Positions 26,582 through 37,100 of a DNA stretch of 64,000 nt are shown here, in pieces. The stretch is from contig JAKRSF010000006.1 in NCBI GenBank assembly GCA_022402445.1, forward strand, positions 274,540 to 338,539, written 5' to 3'. The notes under the pieces are model-generated. The model ran no database searches, had not been told where the DNA came from, and worked only from the letters and a program-made list of their open reading frames with translations. How positions within the stretch are numbered: position 1 is the first letter of the stretch; each line of letters starts with the position of its first letter. The translations under genes were made by a program, and so were the position numbers. This DNA comes from Cyanobacteriota bacterium. GTDB taxonomy: Bacteria; Cyanobacteriota; Cyanobacteriia; CACIAM-69d.

Positions 26582-27871
26582 TTAGGGATCGGGGGGGCGA
26601 TCGCGCAGGAGGCTCAAAAGTTCTTGGCGGTGCCGCTGGAGGAGGTCGCGCAGGAGTTGATTTTCTTCGCTGAGGAAAGTTTCGATCGCGGCGCGGTACT
26701 GATCTTGAAAGGCGCTGATCTCGCGGAGGATGGCGCGGCGCTGCTGATCCCCGGCGTCGGCCACCTGATCGAGGCTGTGGCGGAGGGCGTCGGCGGCCCG
26801 GTCCATGGTGCGGGCGGCTTCGTCGCCGATCTGGGCGATCGCGTCCCCCTGCTGGGCGAGGGTGGTGCCGGTGGCGGTGAGGAGGTGATTGAGCTGCGTA
26901 AAGGTGTCCTGAAGCCGCTGCTGCTGCTGGCGATCGAGGGTTTCGAGGCGCTCTAGGGTGGTGGCCTGGAAGGTGGCGATCGCGTCGTTCGAGCGGCCTA
27001 GCTGCTGATCCAAGTTGGCAAGGCGATCGCCCAACTGCTGCAAAAGGGCGGTGAGGTCCGCTTCGCGATCGCGGTGTTGACGCAGCAAATCTAGGGCGGG
27101 CTGGGCAAAGGCGCGGTCCAGTTCCGCCCCGAGGGTTTGAGCTAGGGCGATCGCGTCTAGGGGCGGCAGGGCAGATGAATTTTCAGTTGGTCCTTCAGAA
27201 GGAATTTCGGATGGGCTGAGGCGATCGCGGATTTGGCCCAACAGTTGCGGACTGGTTACCAAAATCGCCACCCGGTCCAGCCGTTGCCGCAGGCGATCGC
27301 GCCAATTTCGTCGCAGGCGATCGCCCAGGGCCAACACCACAATCGCGCCGCTGGCACTGCCCAACCCCCACAGCGACGTCAGAAACGCCGTTCTCATGCC
27401 CGCCAACAGGGTGCCGCTGGCCCGCAACAGGTCGTCCGTCGCCGCGATCGCCCCCAAATCCAGCCCCTGGAGCCCCGCCGAAATGCCCGCAAACGTCCCC
27501 AACACCCCCAGGGCCGTCAGGAGCGTCGGCGCAGCGGCAGCGGGATTGGCAGGCACCGATCGCAGCAGCAGCGCCGGATAGGCCAGCAGGGGAACGAGAT
27601 CGCCCCGCAGCGCCACCGCCCAACCCGCCGCCGTTCCTTGACCGTCCAGGTGCGCCGCCAGCCAAGCCGCCTCCGTCGGAGTGACATCATCCCAGGGCAG
27701 CACAACCGTTGGGGACGCGATCACCACCAGCCCCTCCAACCGCCCAATTCGCTGCGGCAGCCCCCGATGGAGTGTTTGGTAATAGCGCCCCGTGACCGCC
27801 ACCTCCAGCGCCAGCACTAAAAACGCCACCAGGGCGATCGCGAGCCCAAAGGCCACCGTCAACCCCGTCAC
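26582..27871 (-). CDS. ZorA/MotA/TolQ/ExbB-like channel protein with long coiled-coil tail
   Basis: The 429-residue protein is read from the GTG at 27871, which overlaps the SGNH hydrolase stop as GTGA; an upstream GTG at 27922 would overlap by 55 bp. Three hydrophobic segments are seen at about 3-25, 112-134 and 154-178. The last two (PTLLTALGVLGTFAGISAGLQGL and GMRTAFLTSLWGLGSASGAIV) are the MotA/ExbB core in its ZorA form. Residues ~185-425 are Gln/Asp/Arg-rich heptad-like helix, matching the long intracellular tail of ZorA. That tail distinguishes it from TolQ or ExbB. It is predicted to pair with the OmpA-domain protein next door. Confidence 0.83.
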   Translation of the reverse strand: MTGLTVAFGLAIALVAFLVLALEVAVTGRYYQTLHRGLPQRIGRLEGLVVIASPTVVLPWDDVTPTEAAWLAAHLDGQGTAAGWAVALRGDLVPLLAYPALLLRSVPANPAAAAPTLLTALGVLGTFAGISAGLQGLDLGAIAATDDLLRASGTLLAGMRTAFLTSLWGLGSASGAIVVLALGDRLRRNWRDRLRQRLDRVAILVTSPQLLGQIRDRLSPSEIPSEGPTENSSALPPLDAIALAQTLGAELDRAFAQPALDLLRQHRDREADLTALLQQLGDRLANLDQQLGRSNDAIATFQATTLERLETLDRQQQQRLQDTFTQLNHLLTATGTTLAQQGDAIAQIGDEAARTMDRAADALRHSLDQVADAGDQQRRAILREISAFQDQYRAAIETFLSEENQLLRDLLQRHRQELLSLLRDRPPDP

Positions 27872-28644
27872 GGATTCATCCCTTGGCGCGCCTTCAAAAT
27901 CGGCACCAGCACCGCCGCCCACCGCTCGGCCATCCGGTCATGGGCGCGGCGATTGGGATGGAACCCATCCGGCAAATCCTCCCAGGCCACCGCGTCATAC
28001 AGCTCCACCAACGCGATCGCCCGCCCCGCCCCCATTTCCTGGGCCACCCAATCCCGCAACTCCTCGTTGTAGGCCCGCACCCACCGATCCAGCCGCGCCT
28101 CCGCGATCGGCGGCAGCGTCGCCACCAGCACCGTCCCCGTCGGACGCACCCGCCCAATTTCATTCACCAACGTCGCCAGCCGCCGCACCATCCGATCCAC
28201 CGCATAGTCCTGGGCGATGTCATTGGTGCCCGCCAGCAACAGCACCACCTCCGGCTCCGCCCGCCCGAGCCACCGGCGCACCTCCGTCCGCAGTTCGTCA
28301 ATGCGCCAGCCGCTGTGGCCCTCATGGGCGCGATCGCCCCCCAACTCCGCCACCGGTCCATTGCGCTGGGATCCCACATAGGTGATCCCGTGGCCCGCCT
28401 TCTCCAGCAACGATTTCAATGCCATGCGGTAGCCCCCCGGCACCCAATCCCCCTCCGTTAGCGAATCCCCCAGGGGCATGACACGAACGGCAGCCCGCGA
28501 TCGCCCAGGGATCGGCGGCGCGATCGCGGCATCCTGAATCAACTCCTCCCCAGAATCCACCGCAGGTTGAGTCCCCTGGCGTGGGGCAGGATTGGGATCC
28601 GGATCCGGCGTGGGTTGGGCCGCAAAGGGCGATCGCTTCACCAT
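27868..28644 (-). CDS. SGNH/GDSL hydrolase, first gene of the ZorAB-like operon
   Basis: This 258-residue protein carries the complete SGNH set: block I MPLGDSLTEGDW with the nucleophile Ser (~61), block III LLLAGTNDIAQD, and block V LPDGFHPNRRAHDRMAE with the Asp-x-x-His pair. The N-terminal ~50 residues are Pro/Asp-rich and disordered. No signal peptide is evident, so it may be cytoplasmic or tethered. The start at 28644 is preferred over 28692 because the extra residues are not family-like. It overlaps the ZorA-like gene by 4 bp. Substrate (acyl ester, lipid or glycan ester) is unknown. Confidence 0.83.
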   Translation of the reverse strand: MVKRSPFAAQPTPDPDPNPAPRQGTQPAVDSGEELIQDAAIAPPIPGRSRAAVRVMPLGDSLTEGDWVPGGYRMALKSLLEKAGHGITYVGSQRNGPVAELGGDRAHEGHSGWRIDELRTEVRRWLGRAEPEVVLLLAGTNDIAQDYAVDRMVRRLATLVNEIGRVRPTGTVLVATLPPIAEARLDRWVRAYNEELRDWVAQEMGAGRAIALVELYDAVAWEDLPDGFHPNRRAHDRMAERWAAVLVPILKARQGMNP

Positions 28645-28836
28645 TGCAAAATTGCAGAATTTTAGGGGCGAATTTTTACAACTTGAGGGCACGTCATCCG
28701 CAAGAATTCTAGTCCTTCAGGGCGGGAACCGGGGCAGGCCATAAACGCCCCCACATTTCCCAAAAATCCCATCAGACAAAGGAACGGCAGCCCTCTGCCC
28801 CAGCCGGTTTGGCCACGGTGGCATCAGGGTTTTCAG

Positions 28837-29841
28837 CTATTGGATGACGGACCCTACATTGCGGGCATCCAAGAATTTTAGCTGGCGATAGAGCATCTCC
28901 ATCTGCGGAAGCGCCACCCCCCGCGCCGCCGCCATCCGCAGCGGAGCCCCCACGATCGCCTCCACCTCCAGGGGCCGTCGCCCATCAAAATCCAACTTCA
29001 TGCTGGTTTTATAGGGGGGCATGGTTTCCGTCAGGGCCATCAATTCCGCCAAAAACGCCGCCGTCAACTCCCGCCCACAGGCCGCCGCCCCCTGGGTCAC
29101 CTCCACCATCAGGGCATCAATGAGCGATCGCGCCGCCCCATCCGCCATCAGTTCATCCGTCGCCGCATCCAGCACCACCGACAGGCCATTGAACGGCACA
29201 TTCCAGGCCAGCTTGCGCCAACGGGCTAGCAACAAATCTTCACAAAGCTCAATTTCCAGATCCGCCGCCTCAAAATCCCGGGCGATCCGCCGCAGGCGTT
29301 CCGTAATTCCACGGGGGCCGTACCCTTTGCCATAGTCCCCGAGGATGATTTTGCCGTAGTCGATGTGGTGGATGAGACCGGGGGCGACCTTGGCGGCGCA
29401 CAGAAAACACACGCCCCCCACCACGCGATCGCGCCCGAGGACCGCCGCCGCCTGCGCCTCCACATCGAGGCCATTTTGCAGCATCAGGGCGATGCCCGTG
29501 GACCCCAGCAGAGGTGGCAGCAGGGTTTCCAGCAGATGATTTTGGGTGGTTTTGAGGGCGACGATCGCCACATCCACCGGCGGCATTTCGTCCACGCGAT
29601 CGTAGGCGGCCACGTCCGTCAGGGTCCACTCCCCCGTAGAATCACGGATGGTCAGGCCCCGCGATCGCAGCACCTCCCCATCGCGACGGGTCAGGAACGC
29701 GACGGAATGGCCCTTTCGCGCCAATCGCGCGCCATAGAGGCCCCCAAGGGCTCCAGTGCCCACCACCGCATAGCGCAGCCGTTCCCGCGTTAAGGTCACA
29801 ATTTTACGGATTGATGCAAGTTTTCTAGGATTTTCGCCCAT
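28837..29841 (-). CDS. Ketopantoate reductase family protein (PanE/ApbA-like)
   Basis: PanE reduces 2-dehydropantoate to pantoate with NADPH in pantothenate synthesis. The 334-residue protein has the Rossmann motif YAVVGTGALGGLYGARLA, VALKTTQNHLLETLLPPL, LMLQNGLDVE, and the C-terminal block WRKLAWNVPFNGLSVVL with the conserved Lys and Asn. Near the end is PPYKTSMKLDFDGRRPLEVEAIVG, the substrate-binding Ser/Lys/Glu region. The exact start is uncertain (29865, 29841, or a GTG closer to the Rossmann strand). The family includes paralogues of unknown substrate, so panE is not asserted. Confidence 0.85.
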   Translation of the reverse strand: MGENPRKLASIRKIVTLTRERLRYAVVGTGALGGLYGARLARKGHSVAFLTRRDGEVLRSRGLTIRDSTGEWTLTDVAAYDRVDEMPPVDVAIVALKTTQNHLLETLLPPLLGSTGIALMLQNGLDVEAQAAAVLGRDRVVGGVCFLCAAKVAPGLIHHIDYGKIILGDYGKGYGPRGITERLRRIARDFEAADLEIELCEDLLLARWRKLAWNVPFNGLSVVLDAATDELMADGAARSLIDALMVEVTQGAAACGRELTAAFLAELMALTETMPPYKTSMKLDFDGRRPLEVEAIVGAPLRMAAARGVALPQMEMLYRQLKFLDARNVGSVIQ

Positions 29842-29865
29842 TGCTGCCCCCCCACGGACCCGCAC

Positions 29866-30531
29866 AGGATCCTGGGCGATCGTTTGGGCTCCGATGGGGC
29901 GCGCGATCGCCTGGGCTAGCGGCCTAGGGGGTGCTATCCATAATCAATTGCTATCATAGGTTGGCCTCAATACCGTCCCCTGGGGCGGCGTTTGGCCCTG
30001 TCCCCCTGGGGAGAGTCCATGCGGCACCCCTAGGCGACCCCGGCTGGAATGGCATATCCTTTGGAAAGCTCCGTATTTTCCATGAAATAACAGGATAAGG
30101 TCGCTCGAAAATGGCTCGATTCTCGGGACTCCGTTCAGAAAGTCTAGGGATCTATTCCGTACAAATACGGATTGCCCGAGAATCGGCCTAAAGGCTGTGC
30201 TGCACTGCGATCGCGCTGTTCTGCTGAGCTTTTGGTGTATCTACCCCGTCCGTTGCGGCGGTGCATCTACTGATACGGGTGGAACGGGCTGGCCCCTGTC
30301 CGTCCCTGGGCGATCACGGCCCTGGGAGATCCATGGGGCGATCCTTGGAACCCTTGGGTCTAGGCTGAGCGTCATGGGTCCATAACCTGATCCATCCGGA
30401 TTACACCCCACTTTTGGCGGTACTGATTCAGCACCCCCAGCTCCGTTCGACCGTTTTTGACCGTGTTTTAACTTCTCAAAAAGCTTTCAATTCTGACCTT
30501 TCGACCCAGACCCCTAGCGGCAGACTGAACC
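29866..30531. other. 666-bp non-coding region before the RTX gene
   Basis: No ORF here looks coding and no tRNA was recognised. It holds the structured element at 30117-30185 and one HIP1 site near 30210. The last ~110 bp are less GC-rich and probably contain the promoter and leader of the large RTX gene, although no convincing -35/-10 pair was found. Confidence 0.6.
30117..30185. ncRNA. Nested stem-loop: candidate structured RNA
   Basis: CGATTCTCGGG (30117-30127) and CCCGAGAATCG (30175-30185) are perfect 11-bp inverted repeats. Inside, TCCGTA-CAAA-TACGGA (30156-30171) is a second perfect 6-bp hairpin. The whole folds as a 69-nt nested structure in a long intergenic region, about 350 bp upstream of the RTX gene. 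It does not match a riboswitch or small RNA that I recognise. The strand is undetermined. Confidence 0.45.
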
Positions 30532-33500
30532 ATGGCTCTTTCTTTCTCCACGGCTCCGATGATTTCAACGGCTTCCACTGCGATCGCGGTGATTGATCCT
30601 CGGGTGATGGATGCCCAGTGGTTACGCGACCAGGTGCAGCCGGGGACGGTGGCGGTGGTGCTGGAGCGCGATCGCGATGGCCTGACCCAGGTGGCGGAGT
30701 TGCTTGAGCGTTTTGGGGGAGCCACGTCGCTGCATGTGGTTGCCCATGGTCGTCCGGGGGCGCTGCGCTTGGGTGCTTCGACGGTGGATGGGCGCTCATG
30801 GTTCCGCTTCGGGGAGGTGTTGGGCCGTTGGCGCGATCGGTTGGGGCGATCGCCGGAGGTGGTGATCTATGGCTGCCGGGTGGCGGCAACGGATGCGGGT
30901 CAATCCTTCCTTCGGACGTTGGCGGCGCAATCCGGAAGTGTGGTGCGGGCGGCGACGTCTTTTGTGGGCCAGGTGGCTCGGGGTGGTTCCTGGTCGCTGG
31001 ATTTTGTGGCGGGTGCGGGCGATCGCGCTGCCTTGGCTCCGTTGGTGTTTGGGCCGGAGGCGCGATCGGCCTATGGGGGCATTTTTGCTGAATGCTTCCC
31101 CAACCAGTTCTATGCCGTCATGCGTCTTGATGACGACAACAGCAATGGCGGCATTGATGGTAGTGATCTGCAGAACGATCTTGTCACCATCAATCTATCT
31201 AATGGTGCAATCACGCGTGTCATTTCCAACAACAGTGGTTTAGGCTTTTCTACGAACAGCCTTGCCCGCCGTCCCGGCACTAATGATCTCTATTTCTTGT
31301 CAACTGCAACTGGCACCGCCGGAAACCTCTATAAATGGTCGCCGCCTGTCACTGCTGCGAACAACGGCGTAAGTCTGGTTGCCAATGCAACCGCTGTCGC
31401 CAATGGAATTCTTTCCATATCAGATATATCTAACGTTGGCCGTATGGCATTTGACTCTTATGGAAATCTTTTTATCAGTAGTGGCAACAAGATCATCATT
31501 GTAAATCCTGATACGGGTAGAGCAGTTTACGCCAAAGATCTGGCGGGAACAGGTGTAGGAAATATCAATCTCAATGCCGGTACTGGTGATCTTGCTTTCG
31601 ATCCCAATGTAGAAGCCGATCCGTCAGCGCGAAATCGACTCTATGTTGCTTTTCAGCAAGACGAAGACGGAGGTGGGTTCGACGATAATGATATCGGCAT
31701 ACTGGAAGTTAAGACTACGGGAGTCTCTCAGCTCTTAACAGAAACTCAGCAAAGTAACCCTGGTGGTCCTGGACCTAATATTGACCCTTTTACCATTGAA
31801 CGCAACGCGGAAGTTTCTCGAAATATGGCAGGTCTTGCCTTTGGGATAGATGGCAGACTCTACGCCTCCGTCAACAACAATCCTGACCGTAACCTTTACC
31901 CAATCAGCACTGCTGCAGCTGATTTTGGCACGTTGGGTACTCAAATCCAAAGCGCTTTTAGTGGCACTTCACCTTTCAATAGCACCATTGGCGACTTGGC
32001 AACACTGCCAGTGAAAACGCCAGAGGTTCAGTTAAAGGTCAGTAAAAGTGATGGTCTTGATGCTGCTGAGCCCGGTCAAGCAATCACCTACACCGTAACC
32101 ATAGAAAACCTGGCGACTCTCACCAACGGAAAACCGGGCTGTGACATCAAGGCTCCATTCCCTGTTTCCCTATCCGACACCTTTCCAGTAGATTTTCTTC
32201 CCGTTGAATGGAAAGCAGATGTTACGGGAGTCGGAACAGTTGATCCCATCGCAGATCAAGAGGGCAGCATTGATCTCCAGAATGTAAAATTGACCCTTAA
32301 TGCAGGGTCAAGCGTCACATTCACGATTAAGGGAAATATTTCCGCCACACCAACTACAACTGTCCTATCCAATACCTTTGAAGCCACTCTGCCTGATGGA
32401 ATCCTTGACCCTGACTCCACTACTACCGCCGAAAAGTTAGGTCCCCAGGTCTTTACATCTACGGATACGACGATTCTCAATCGCCCACCCGTTGCCCAAG
32501 GTAAAACCAATACAATTCCGCCGAGTGCTGCACCTCAGACTATTGTCTATCCCTCATTGGCCGCCATTGGTATCACTGGAAGCGATCCCGATACGGGACT
32601 TGCTAATCCTAATAATCTAGAGCGAGTTAGATTTGATTCTGTTCCTGCTTTTGGAAGCCTAGAGTACTCGCTCGATGGCGGAGCAAACTGGCTTCCAATC
32701 ACTCAAGGACTTACTCTTCTACTAGGGGCTGCACCTCAGATTCGCTACACGACACTGGGTGGTGATCTGCCAGATGGCCTAGGATTTAACTATCGATTAC
32801 TAGATAGTAGTGGCGCTGCGAATAATACGTCGGCTCCTGCGACCATCTCTTTCATAGATGGACAAAATCGACCTCCAGTTTCCCAATCATTCTCTACTGG
32901 CGCAGGCGACAACGTAACGGTTAATTTAACTGGTCAAATTCCAATTGATGATCCTGATGTAGGAGCGGCAGGAACCCTCGACTATGTTATTCAAAACCCG
33001 CCTAATCAAGGAACCTTATACCTGGACAACGACAACAATGATGTCTTTTCAGCAGGTGATACGGTTCTGACAGCCGGCAGCACATTTCCCGAGGCGGATG
33101 TTGATAAATTAAAGTATGATTCTCCGGCTGGTTTTACAGGGACGAGCTTTACCTATGTCGCCCGCGATCGCAGCGGTCAGCCCAACAATACTTCCCCCGT
33201 TGCAACGGTTACGATCGCTAGAATCCCTGCCAACCAAATCCCCGATGCGAATAGCGCTTCTTTCACAGCTGATCCTGCCAATCCAACGGCCCCAATCCTC
33301 ATTTCAGCCTTGTTCCCCGCAGCGCCTGCAACGGATGATGGAACAGTTGCGAGCTATAGGCTGACGAAGCTGCCGACGACAGGACAGCTACGGTTCGCGG
33401 ATGGAACCCTGGTCACAAACCTCAGCCAAGTCGCCAACCTCAGCGAGGCAGCTTTTCTAAGTTTGCAGTACATTCCGCCCGCTTCAGGCTTCGCTGGGGC

Positions 33501-36500
33501 AGACTTCTCCTACGTTGCTGTTGACAATCTTGGGGCCGAATCCGCACCCGCAACGGTCAGTTTCAACCCAGCGGCAAACCAGCCCCCATCTGCTTTTAAC
33601 TCTTCCGCCAACATCATTGCGGGCAGTGGCCCGATTCCCCTCGCGGGCGCAAGTGTTTCATCACCTTTAGGAGGAGATGATCCTGATGTGGGAGGTGGTC
33701 CGAATGACACCCTGGTTAACTTCGTCATCGATAAGCTCCCGGAAGGCGGGACGTTGACCCTCAATGGCAACCCTGTAGTTGTAGGGCAGCCTCTTCCTTT
33801 CGCGAATATTGGCAATTTGGTCTTTACCCCCAACGCGAGTGCAACGGACCTCGTTACAGAGTTTACCTACCGCGTCATCGACAACAGTGGTGCGAGCAAT
33901 GCGTCTTCGCTCCCGGCTAGGGTTGAACTGCGAATTTTTGGTAAGGCTCAGCTGACGCCGATCAGTGCCCCGACGCCAACGCCGCAAACGCCGGATGAGC
34001 CGCGCATTTCCGTGTTTGCTGTTCCCCTTCCCGGTCTCGAAGGCAGCCGCGACGGCGAAGTGCGCGACGGCGATCCGGCGTTCTTCTTCTTCCCCGGCAA
34101 CAAAATCAAGGATGGTAACGCCGCCGGTTTCCCCGGTCTTCAGGTGCCCTGCATCGATGCGGGCCAAACGGTGGTGCAGCGGTTCCGGATTCGCAACACC
34201 GGTACGGGCGTCCTGCGCCTCGGGGATGCCAACCTACCGGAGGGCTTCGTGCTGGCGGGGGACTACCAACGGACCCTAGGGGCGGGCGAAGAAACGTTTA
34301 TCCCGATCGCGTTCACCCCCACCCGAGCTGGCGTCGTCACCGGCATTTTTAGTCTGTTGACCAACAACACGGGGGATCCGGTCTTTAACTTCCCGATCGC
34401 GGCGGTGGTGTGCGACTTCCCGAACGTGCCGATTCCCGGTCTGCCGCCGGAGTTGAATGTCTTGACGCCGACGGTGGCCGATCGCGACCCGAGCTGCGCC
34501 CCACAGCCGATCCTGGCGGGATTCCTCCTTGCGCCGCCGGTCCAGCCCGATCGCCCGCCGCTGATCATTCCCCCCATCCCCGCCACGAGCCGCGCCATCT
34601 TTGCCCTCGGTGGCGAAGGGGAAATCGTCGGCACCGCTGAAAATGAATTGGTGGTCGGCTCGGACTTTGGCGATTTTGCCCGTGGTGAAGGGGGTGACGA
34701 TGAACTTCTGGGCAATGACGGCAACGACACCCTCTTTGGCGGCATCGGCAGCGATCGCGTCGGCGGCGGCACCGGCAACGACCAGCTCAACGGCAACGTT
34801 GGCGATGACGTCCTCTTTGGTGGCGACGGCAACGACGAACTCAACGGCGGCCAGGACAATGACTGGGTGCTCGGCGATCGCGGTCAGGACACCATCGAGG
34901 GCGACCTGGGCAACGACACCCTCATCGGCGGCGTCGGCAATGACGGCAACCTGGACGAACCCATCGAAGATCGCGACCTGATTTTTGGTAACGAAGGGGA
35001 TGACGTCATCCTCGCCAGCCAGGGCCGCGACACCGCCTTCGGGGGCCAGGGCAATGACATCCTCCACGCGGGCAAAGGGGACGATCTGGCCTTTGGCGAT
35101 CGCGGCAACGACACCCTCTTTGGCGAGCTGGGCGACGACACCCTCTTTGGCGGCACCGGCTTCTTTGGCGTCCTCGATCCCAACGGCGCGGACGTGCTCC
35201 TGGGCGGCGGCGGCAATGACCTGCTCTTTGGCAACGAAGGCAACGACACCCTCGTGGGCGGCATCGGTAACGATCGCGGCTTTGGGGGCCAGGACAACGA
35301 CATCCTCTTCGGCAACGAGGGCAACGACACCCTCCACGGCGATCGCGGCGACGACATCATCTTTGGCGGCGTCGGCCGCGCCGAAGAGCAGGGCAACGAC
35401 CCGGACGACGACCTGATCTACGGCGGGCGCGGCAACGACAGCATCAACGGCGGCCAGGGCAACGACATCATCTACGCGGGCGAAGACAACGACCTCGTGT
35501 TCGGCGGCAAGGATGACGATCTGATCCTGGGCGACAAGGGCAACGACACCCTCTCCGGCGACCTAGGGAACGACACGATCTACGGCGGCAACGGCAACCC
35601 CAACGATCCCGACCTCGACGGCGCGGACCTGCTCTTTGGTGGCGGCGGCAACGATGATGTCTTTGGCGATCGCGGCAACGACTCCCTCCTGGGGGGCTCC
35701 GGCAACGACACAATCCACGGCGGCAGCGGCGATGACTACGGCTGGGGCGACGACGGCGAGGATCTGCTCTTTGGCGATCGCGGCAACGACACCCTCTGCG
35801 GCAACGACGGCAACGACACCCTCTACGGCGGCAACCGCAACCCCGACACCGAAGACGACGGTGACGATCTGATCAACGGCGGCAACGGCGACGACCTGAT
35901 CTACGGCAACCGGGGCAACGATCTGCTCCTAGCGGGCGAGGGCAACGACACGGTCCACGGCGGCAACGGCAACGATCAAGTCTGGGGCAATGAAGGGAAT
36001 GACCTGCTCTTCGGCGATCGCGGCAGCGACACCCTCCAGGGCGGCGCAGGCAACGACACCCTCTACGGCGGCAACAACAACCCCAACCTCGACAACGACG
36101 GCGACGACCTGCTCGACGGCGCAGCGGGGGACGATCTGCTCCTGGGCAATCGCGGCAACGACACCCTGATCGGCGGTGAGGGCAACGACACCCTCTACGG
36201 TGGCCAGGATGACGACATCCTCTTCGCTAGTGTCGGCGATAACGTCCTCTCGGGCGATCGCGGCAACGACACCCTGATCGGCGGTGCGGGGAACGACACC
36301 CTCCTGGGGGGCTCCGGCAACGACACGATCGCGGCGGGCGGCGGCAACAATCTCCTGCGGGGCGGCCAGGGAGATGATTTCCTGATCGGCGGCACCGGTG
36401 ACGATATCGTCTCGGGCGACCTCGGCAACGACACCCTCTCCGGCGCGGCGGGGCGCGATCGCTTTGTCCTGGGCGATCGCGGCGACGGCAGCACCGACAC

Positions 36501-36681
36501 CCTCCTCGACTTTGAAGTGAGCCTCGACACGATCGAACTCCTCGGGGGGCTGCAATTTAGCGACCTCACCCTGCGGGAAGTGGACGGCGGCGGCGCAACG
36601 GAACTGCGCACCGGCGATCGCACCTTTGCCCTGCTGCGCTCCGTCACCCCCAGCCAACTGACCGCTGCCCAGTTCCTCTAG
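30532..36681 (+). CDS. Giant DUF4347 / DUF11 / RTX calcium-binding repeat protein
   Basis: This 2049-residue protein is probably exported by a type I system or placed at the cell surface. The order is as follows. Residues ~18-165 are DUF4347 ([30 protein letters not shown]). A beta-rich region with Asp-rich repeats covers ~190-490. A DUF11-like domain lies at ~495-645 ([14 protein letters not shown]). Cadherin/Ig-like units span ~660-1140. A choice-of-anchor-D-like domain lies at ~1190-1310 ([18 protein letters not shown]). More than twenty RTX nonapeptides ([24 protein letters not shown]) run from ~1375 to 1980. The tail ends in [22 protein letters not shown], typical of RTX C-termini. No ABC/MFP secretion genes lie in the window. 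The centre (31.1-33.1 kb) is markedly less GC-rich and lacks HIP1. Confidence 0.9.
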   Translation: MALSFSTAPMISTASTAIAVIDPRVMDAQWLRDQVQPGTVAVVLERDRDGLTQVAELLERFGGATSLHVVAHGRPGALRLGASTVDGRSWFRFGEVLGRWRDRLGRSPEVVIYGCRVAATDAGQSFLRTLAAQSGSVVRAATSFVGQVARGGSWSLDFVAGAGDRAALAPLVFGPEARSAYGGIFAECFPNQFYAVMRLDDDNSNGGIDGSDLQNDLVTINLSNGAITRVISNNSGLGFSTNSLARRPGTNDLYFLSTATGTAGNLYKWSPPVTAANNGVSLVANATAVANGILSISDISNVGRMAFDSYGNLFISSGNKIIIVNPDTGRAVYAKDLAGTGVGNINLNAGTGDLAFDPNVEADPSARNRLYVAFQQDEDGGGFDDNDIGILEVKTTGVSQLLTETQQSNPGGPGPNIDPFTIERNAEVSRNMAGLAFGIDGRLYASVNNNPDRNLYPISTAAADFGTLGTQIQSAFSGTSPFNSTIGDLATLPVKTPEVQLKVSKSDGLDAAEPGQAITYTVTIENLATLTNGKPGCDIKAPFPVSLSDTFPVDFLPVEWKADVTGVGTVDPIADQEGSIDLQNVKLTLNAGSSVTFTIKGNISATPTTTVLSNTFEATLPDGILDPDSTTTAEKLGPQVFTSTDTTILNRPPVAQGKTNTIPPSAAPQTIVYPSLAAIGITGSDPDTGLANPNNLERVRFDSVPAFGSLEYSLDGGANWLPITQGLTLLLGAAPQIRYTTLGGDLPDGLGFNYRLLDSSGAANNTSAPATISFIDGQNRPPVSQSFSTGAGDNVTVNLTGQIPIDDPDVGAAGTLDYVIQNPPNQGTLYLDNDNNDVFSAGDTVLTAGSTFPEADVDKLKYDSPAGFTGTSFTYVARDRSGQPNNTSPVATVTIARIPANQIPDANSASFTADPANPTAPILISALFPAAPATDDGTVASYRLTKLPTTGQLRFADGTLVTNLSQVANLSEAAFLSLQYIPPASGFAGADFSYVAVDNLGAESAPATVSFNPAANQPPSAFNSSANIIAGSGPIPLAGASVSSPLGGDDPDVGGGPNDTLVNFVIDKLPEGGTLTLNGNPVVVGQPLPFANIGNLVFTPNASATDLVTEFTYRVIDNSGASNASSLPARVELRIFGKAQLTPISAPTPTPQTPDEPRISVFAVPLPGLEGSRDGEVRDGDPAFFFFPGNKIKDGNAAGFPGLQVPCIDAGQTVVQRFRIRNTGTGVLRLGDANLPEGFVLAGDYQRTLGAGEETFIPIAFTPTRAGVVTGIFSLLTNNTGDPVFNFPIAAVVCDFPNVPIPGLPPELNVLTPTVADRDPSCAPQPILAGFLLAPPVQPDRPPLIIPPIPATSRAIFALGGEGEIVGTAENELVVGSDFGDFARGEGGDDELLGNDGNDTLFGGIGSDRVGGGTGNDQLNGNVGDDVLFGGDGNDELNGGQDNDWVLGDRGQDTIEGDLGNDTLIGGVGNDGNLDEPIEDRDLIFGNEGDDVILASQGRDTAFGGQGNDILHAGKGDDLAFGDRGNDTLFGELGDDTLFGGTGFFGVLDPNGADVLLGGGGNDLLFGNEGNDTLVGGIGNDRGFGGQDNDILFGNEGNDTLHGDRGDDIIFGGVGRAEEQGNDPDDDLIYGGRGNDSINGGQGNDIIYAGEDNDLVFGGKDDDLILGDKGNDTLSGDLGNDTIYGGNGNPNDPDLDGADLLFGGGGNDDVFGDRGNDSLLGGSGNDTIHGGSGDDYGWGDDGEDLLFGDRGNDTLCGNDGNDTLYGGNRNPDTEDDGDDLINGGNGDDLIYGNRGNDLLLAGEGNDTVHGGNGNDQVWGNEGNDLLFGDRGSDTLQGGAGNDTLYGGNNNPNLDNDGDDLLDGAAGDDLLLGNRGNDTLIGGEGNDTLYGGQDDDILFASVGDNVLSGDRGNDTLIGGAGNDTLLGGSGNDTIAAGGGNNLLRGGQGDDFLIGGTGDDIVSGDLGNDTLSGAAGRDRFVLGDRGDGSTDTLLDFEVSLDTIELLGGLQFSDLTLREVDGGGATELRTGDRTFALLRSVTPSQLTAAQFL

Positions 36682-36691
36682 GGTCGCCCCA

Positions 36692-36717
36692 GGGGGAGGA
36701 TTCCGAGGAGCTCCCCC
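36692..36717 (+). terminator. Possible terminator hairpin after the RTX gene
   Basis: GGGGGAG (36692-36698) and CTCCCCC (36711-36717) form a perfect 7-bp stem starting 11 bp after the stop codon. No T-tract follows, so it may be a weak terminator or a 3' stabilising hairpin. Confidence 0.4.
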
Positions 36718-36846
36718 ACCGACGTTCCCTCGCCCCTGGAGCCCCGTCCATGCTTCAGGGGCCACCCCCCATTCGCCAAGGATCAGCCCAGCGGGTTAGC
36801 ATACGACTAGGAGCGCAACGGTCCCCGCCCCGCCAGTTCACTGCCC

Positions 36847-37092
36847 ATGGAAACTCCCGACGAAATGCGCCTCGCGGCCCTACAAGCGTTTGTGGAGTCC
36901 CTGGAATTGCTCCAAAAAACCCTCACGGAAGACGAGCAGCCCCCAGGGACCGGCGGGACGCGATCGCCCGAGCCCCCCCCCGAGGCGGACCTACCGGTGG
37001 ATGATGATCTTCCCTTAGGGCTCACGGAATTGGAACAGGCGGCGGCGGATATTGAGCGCTACATGCGGGAGCTGCGGGGCCAAGATCCCTAG
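36847..37092 (+). CDS. Small acidic hypothetical protein
   Basis: This 81-residue protein has two helical ends (RLAALQAFVESLELLQKTLTED, then LTELEQAAADIERYMRELRG) around a Pro/Glu/Asp-rich linker. There is no signal or membrane segment. Heptad-like spacing at both ends suggests a short coiled coil. The gene sits alone between the RTX gene and the convergent DUF3122 gene. The function is unknown. HIP1-type codon use resembles its neighbours, which supports a real gene. Confidence 0.55.
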   Translation: METPDEMRLAALQAFVESLELLQKTLTEDEQPPGTGGTRSPEPPPEADLPVDDDLPLGLTELEQAAADIERYMRELRGQDP

Positions 37093-37100
37093 ATCTAGAC

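Noticed and set aside
25821-27871. Full Zorya defence system
   Set aside because: Only ZorA- and ZorB-like genes are present; no ZorC, ZorD, ZorE or other named effector lies nearby, so the pair is reported as ZorAB-like only.
34660-36480. Regular short repeats resembling an array (CRISPR-like spacing)
   Set aside because: They are codons of RTX nonapeptides in one open frame, not identical repeats with unique spacers; no cas genes are present.
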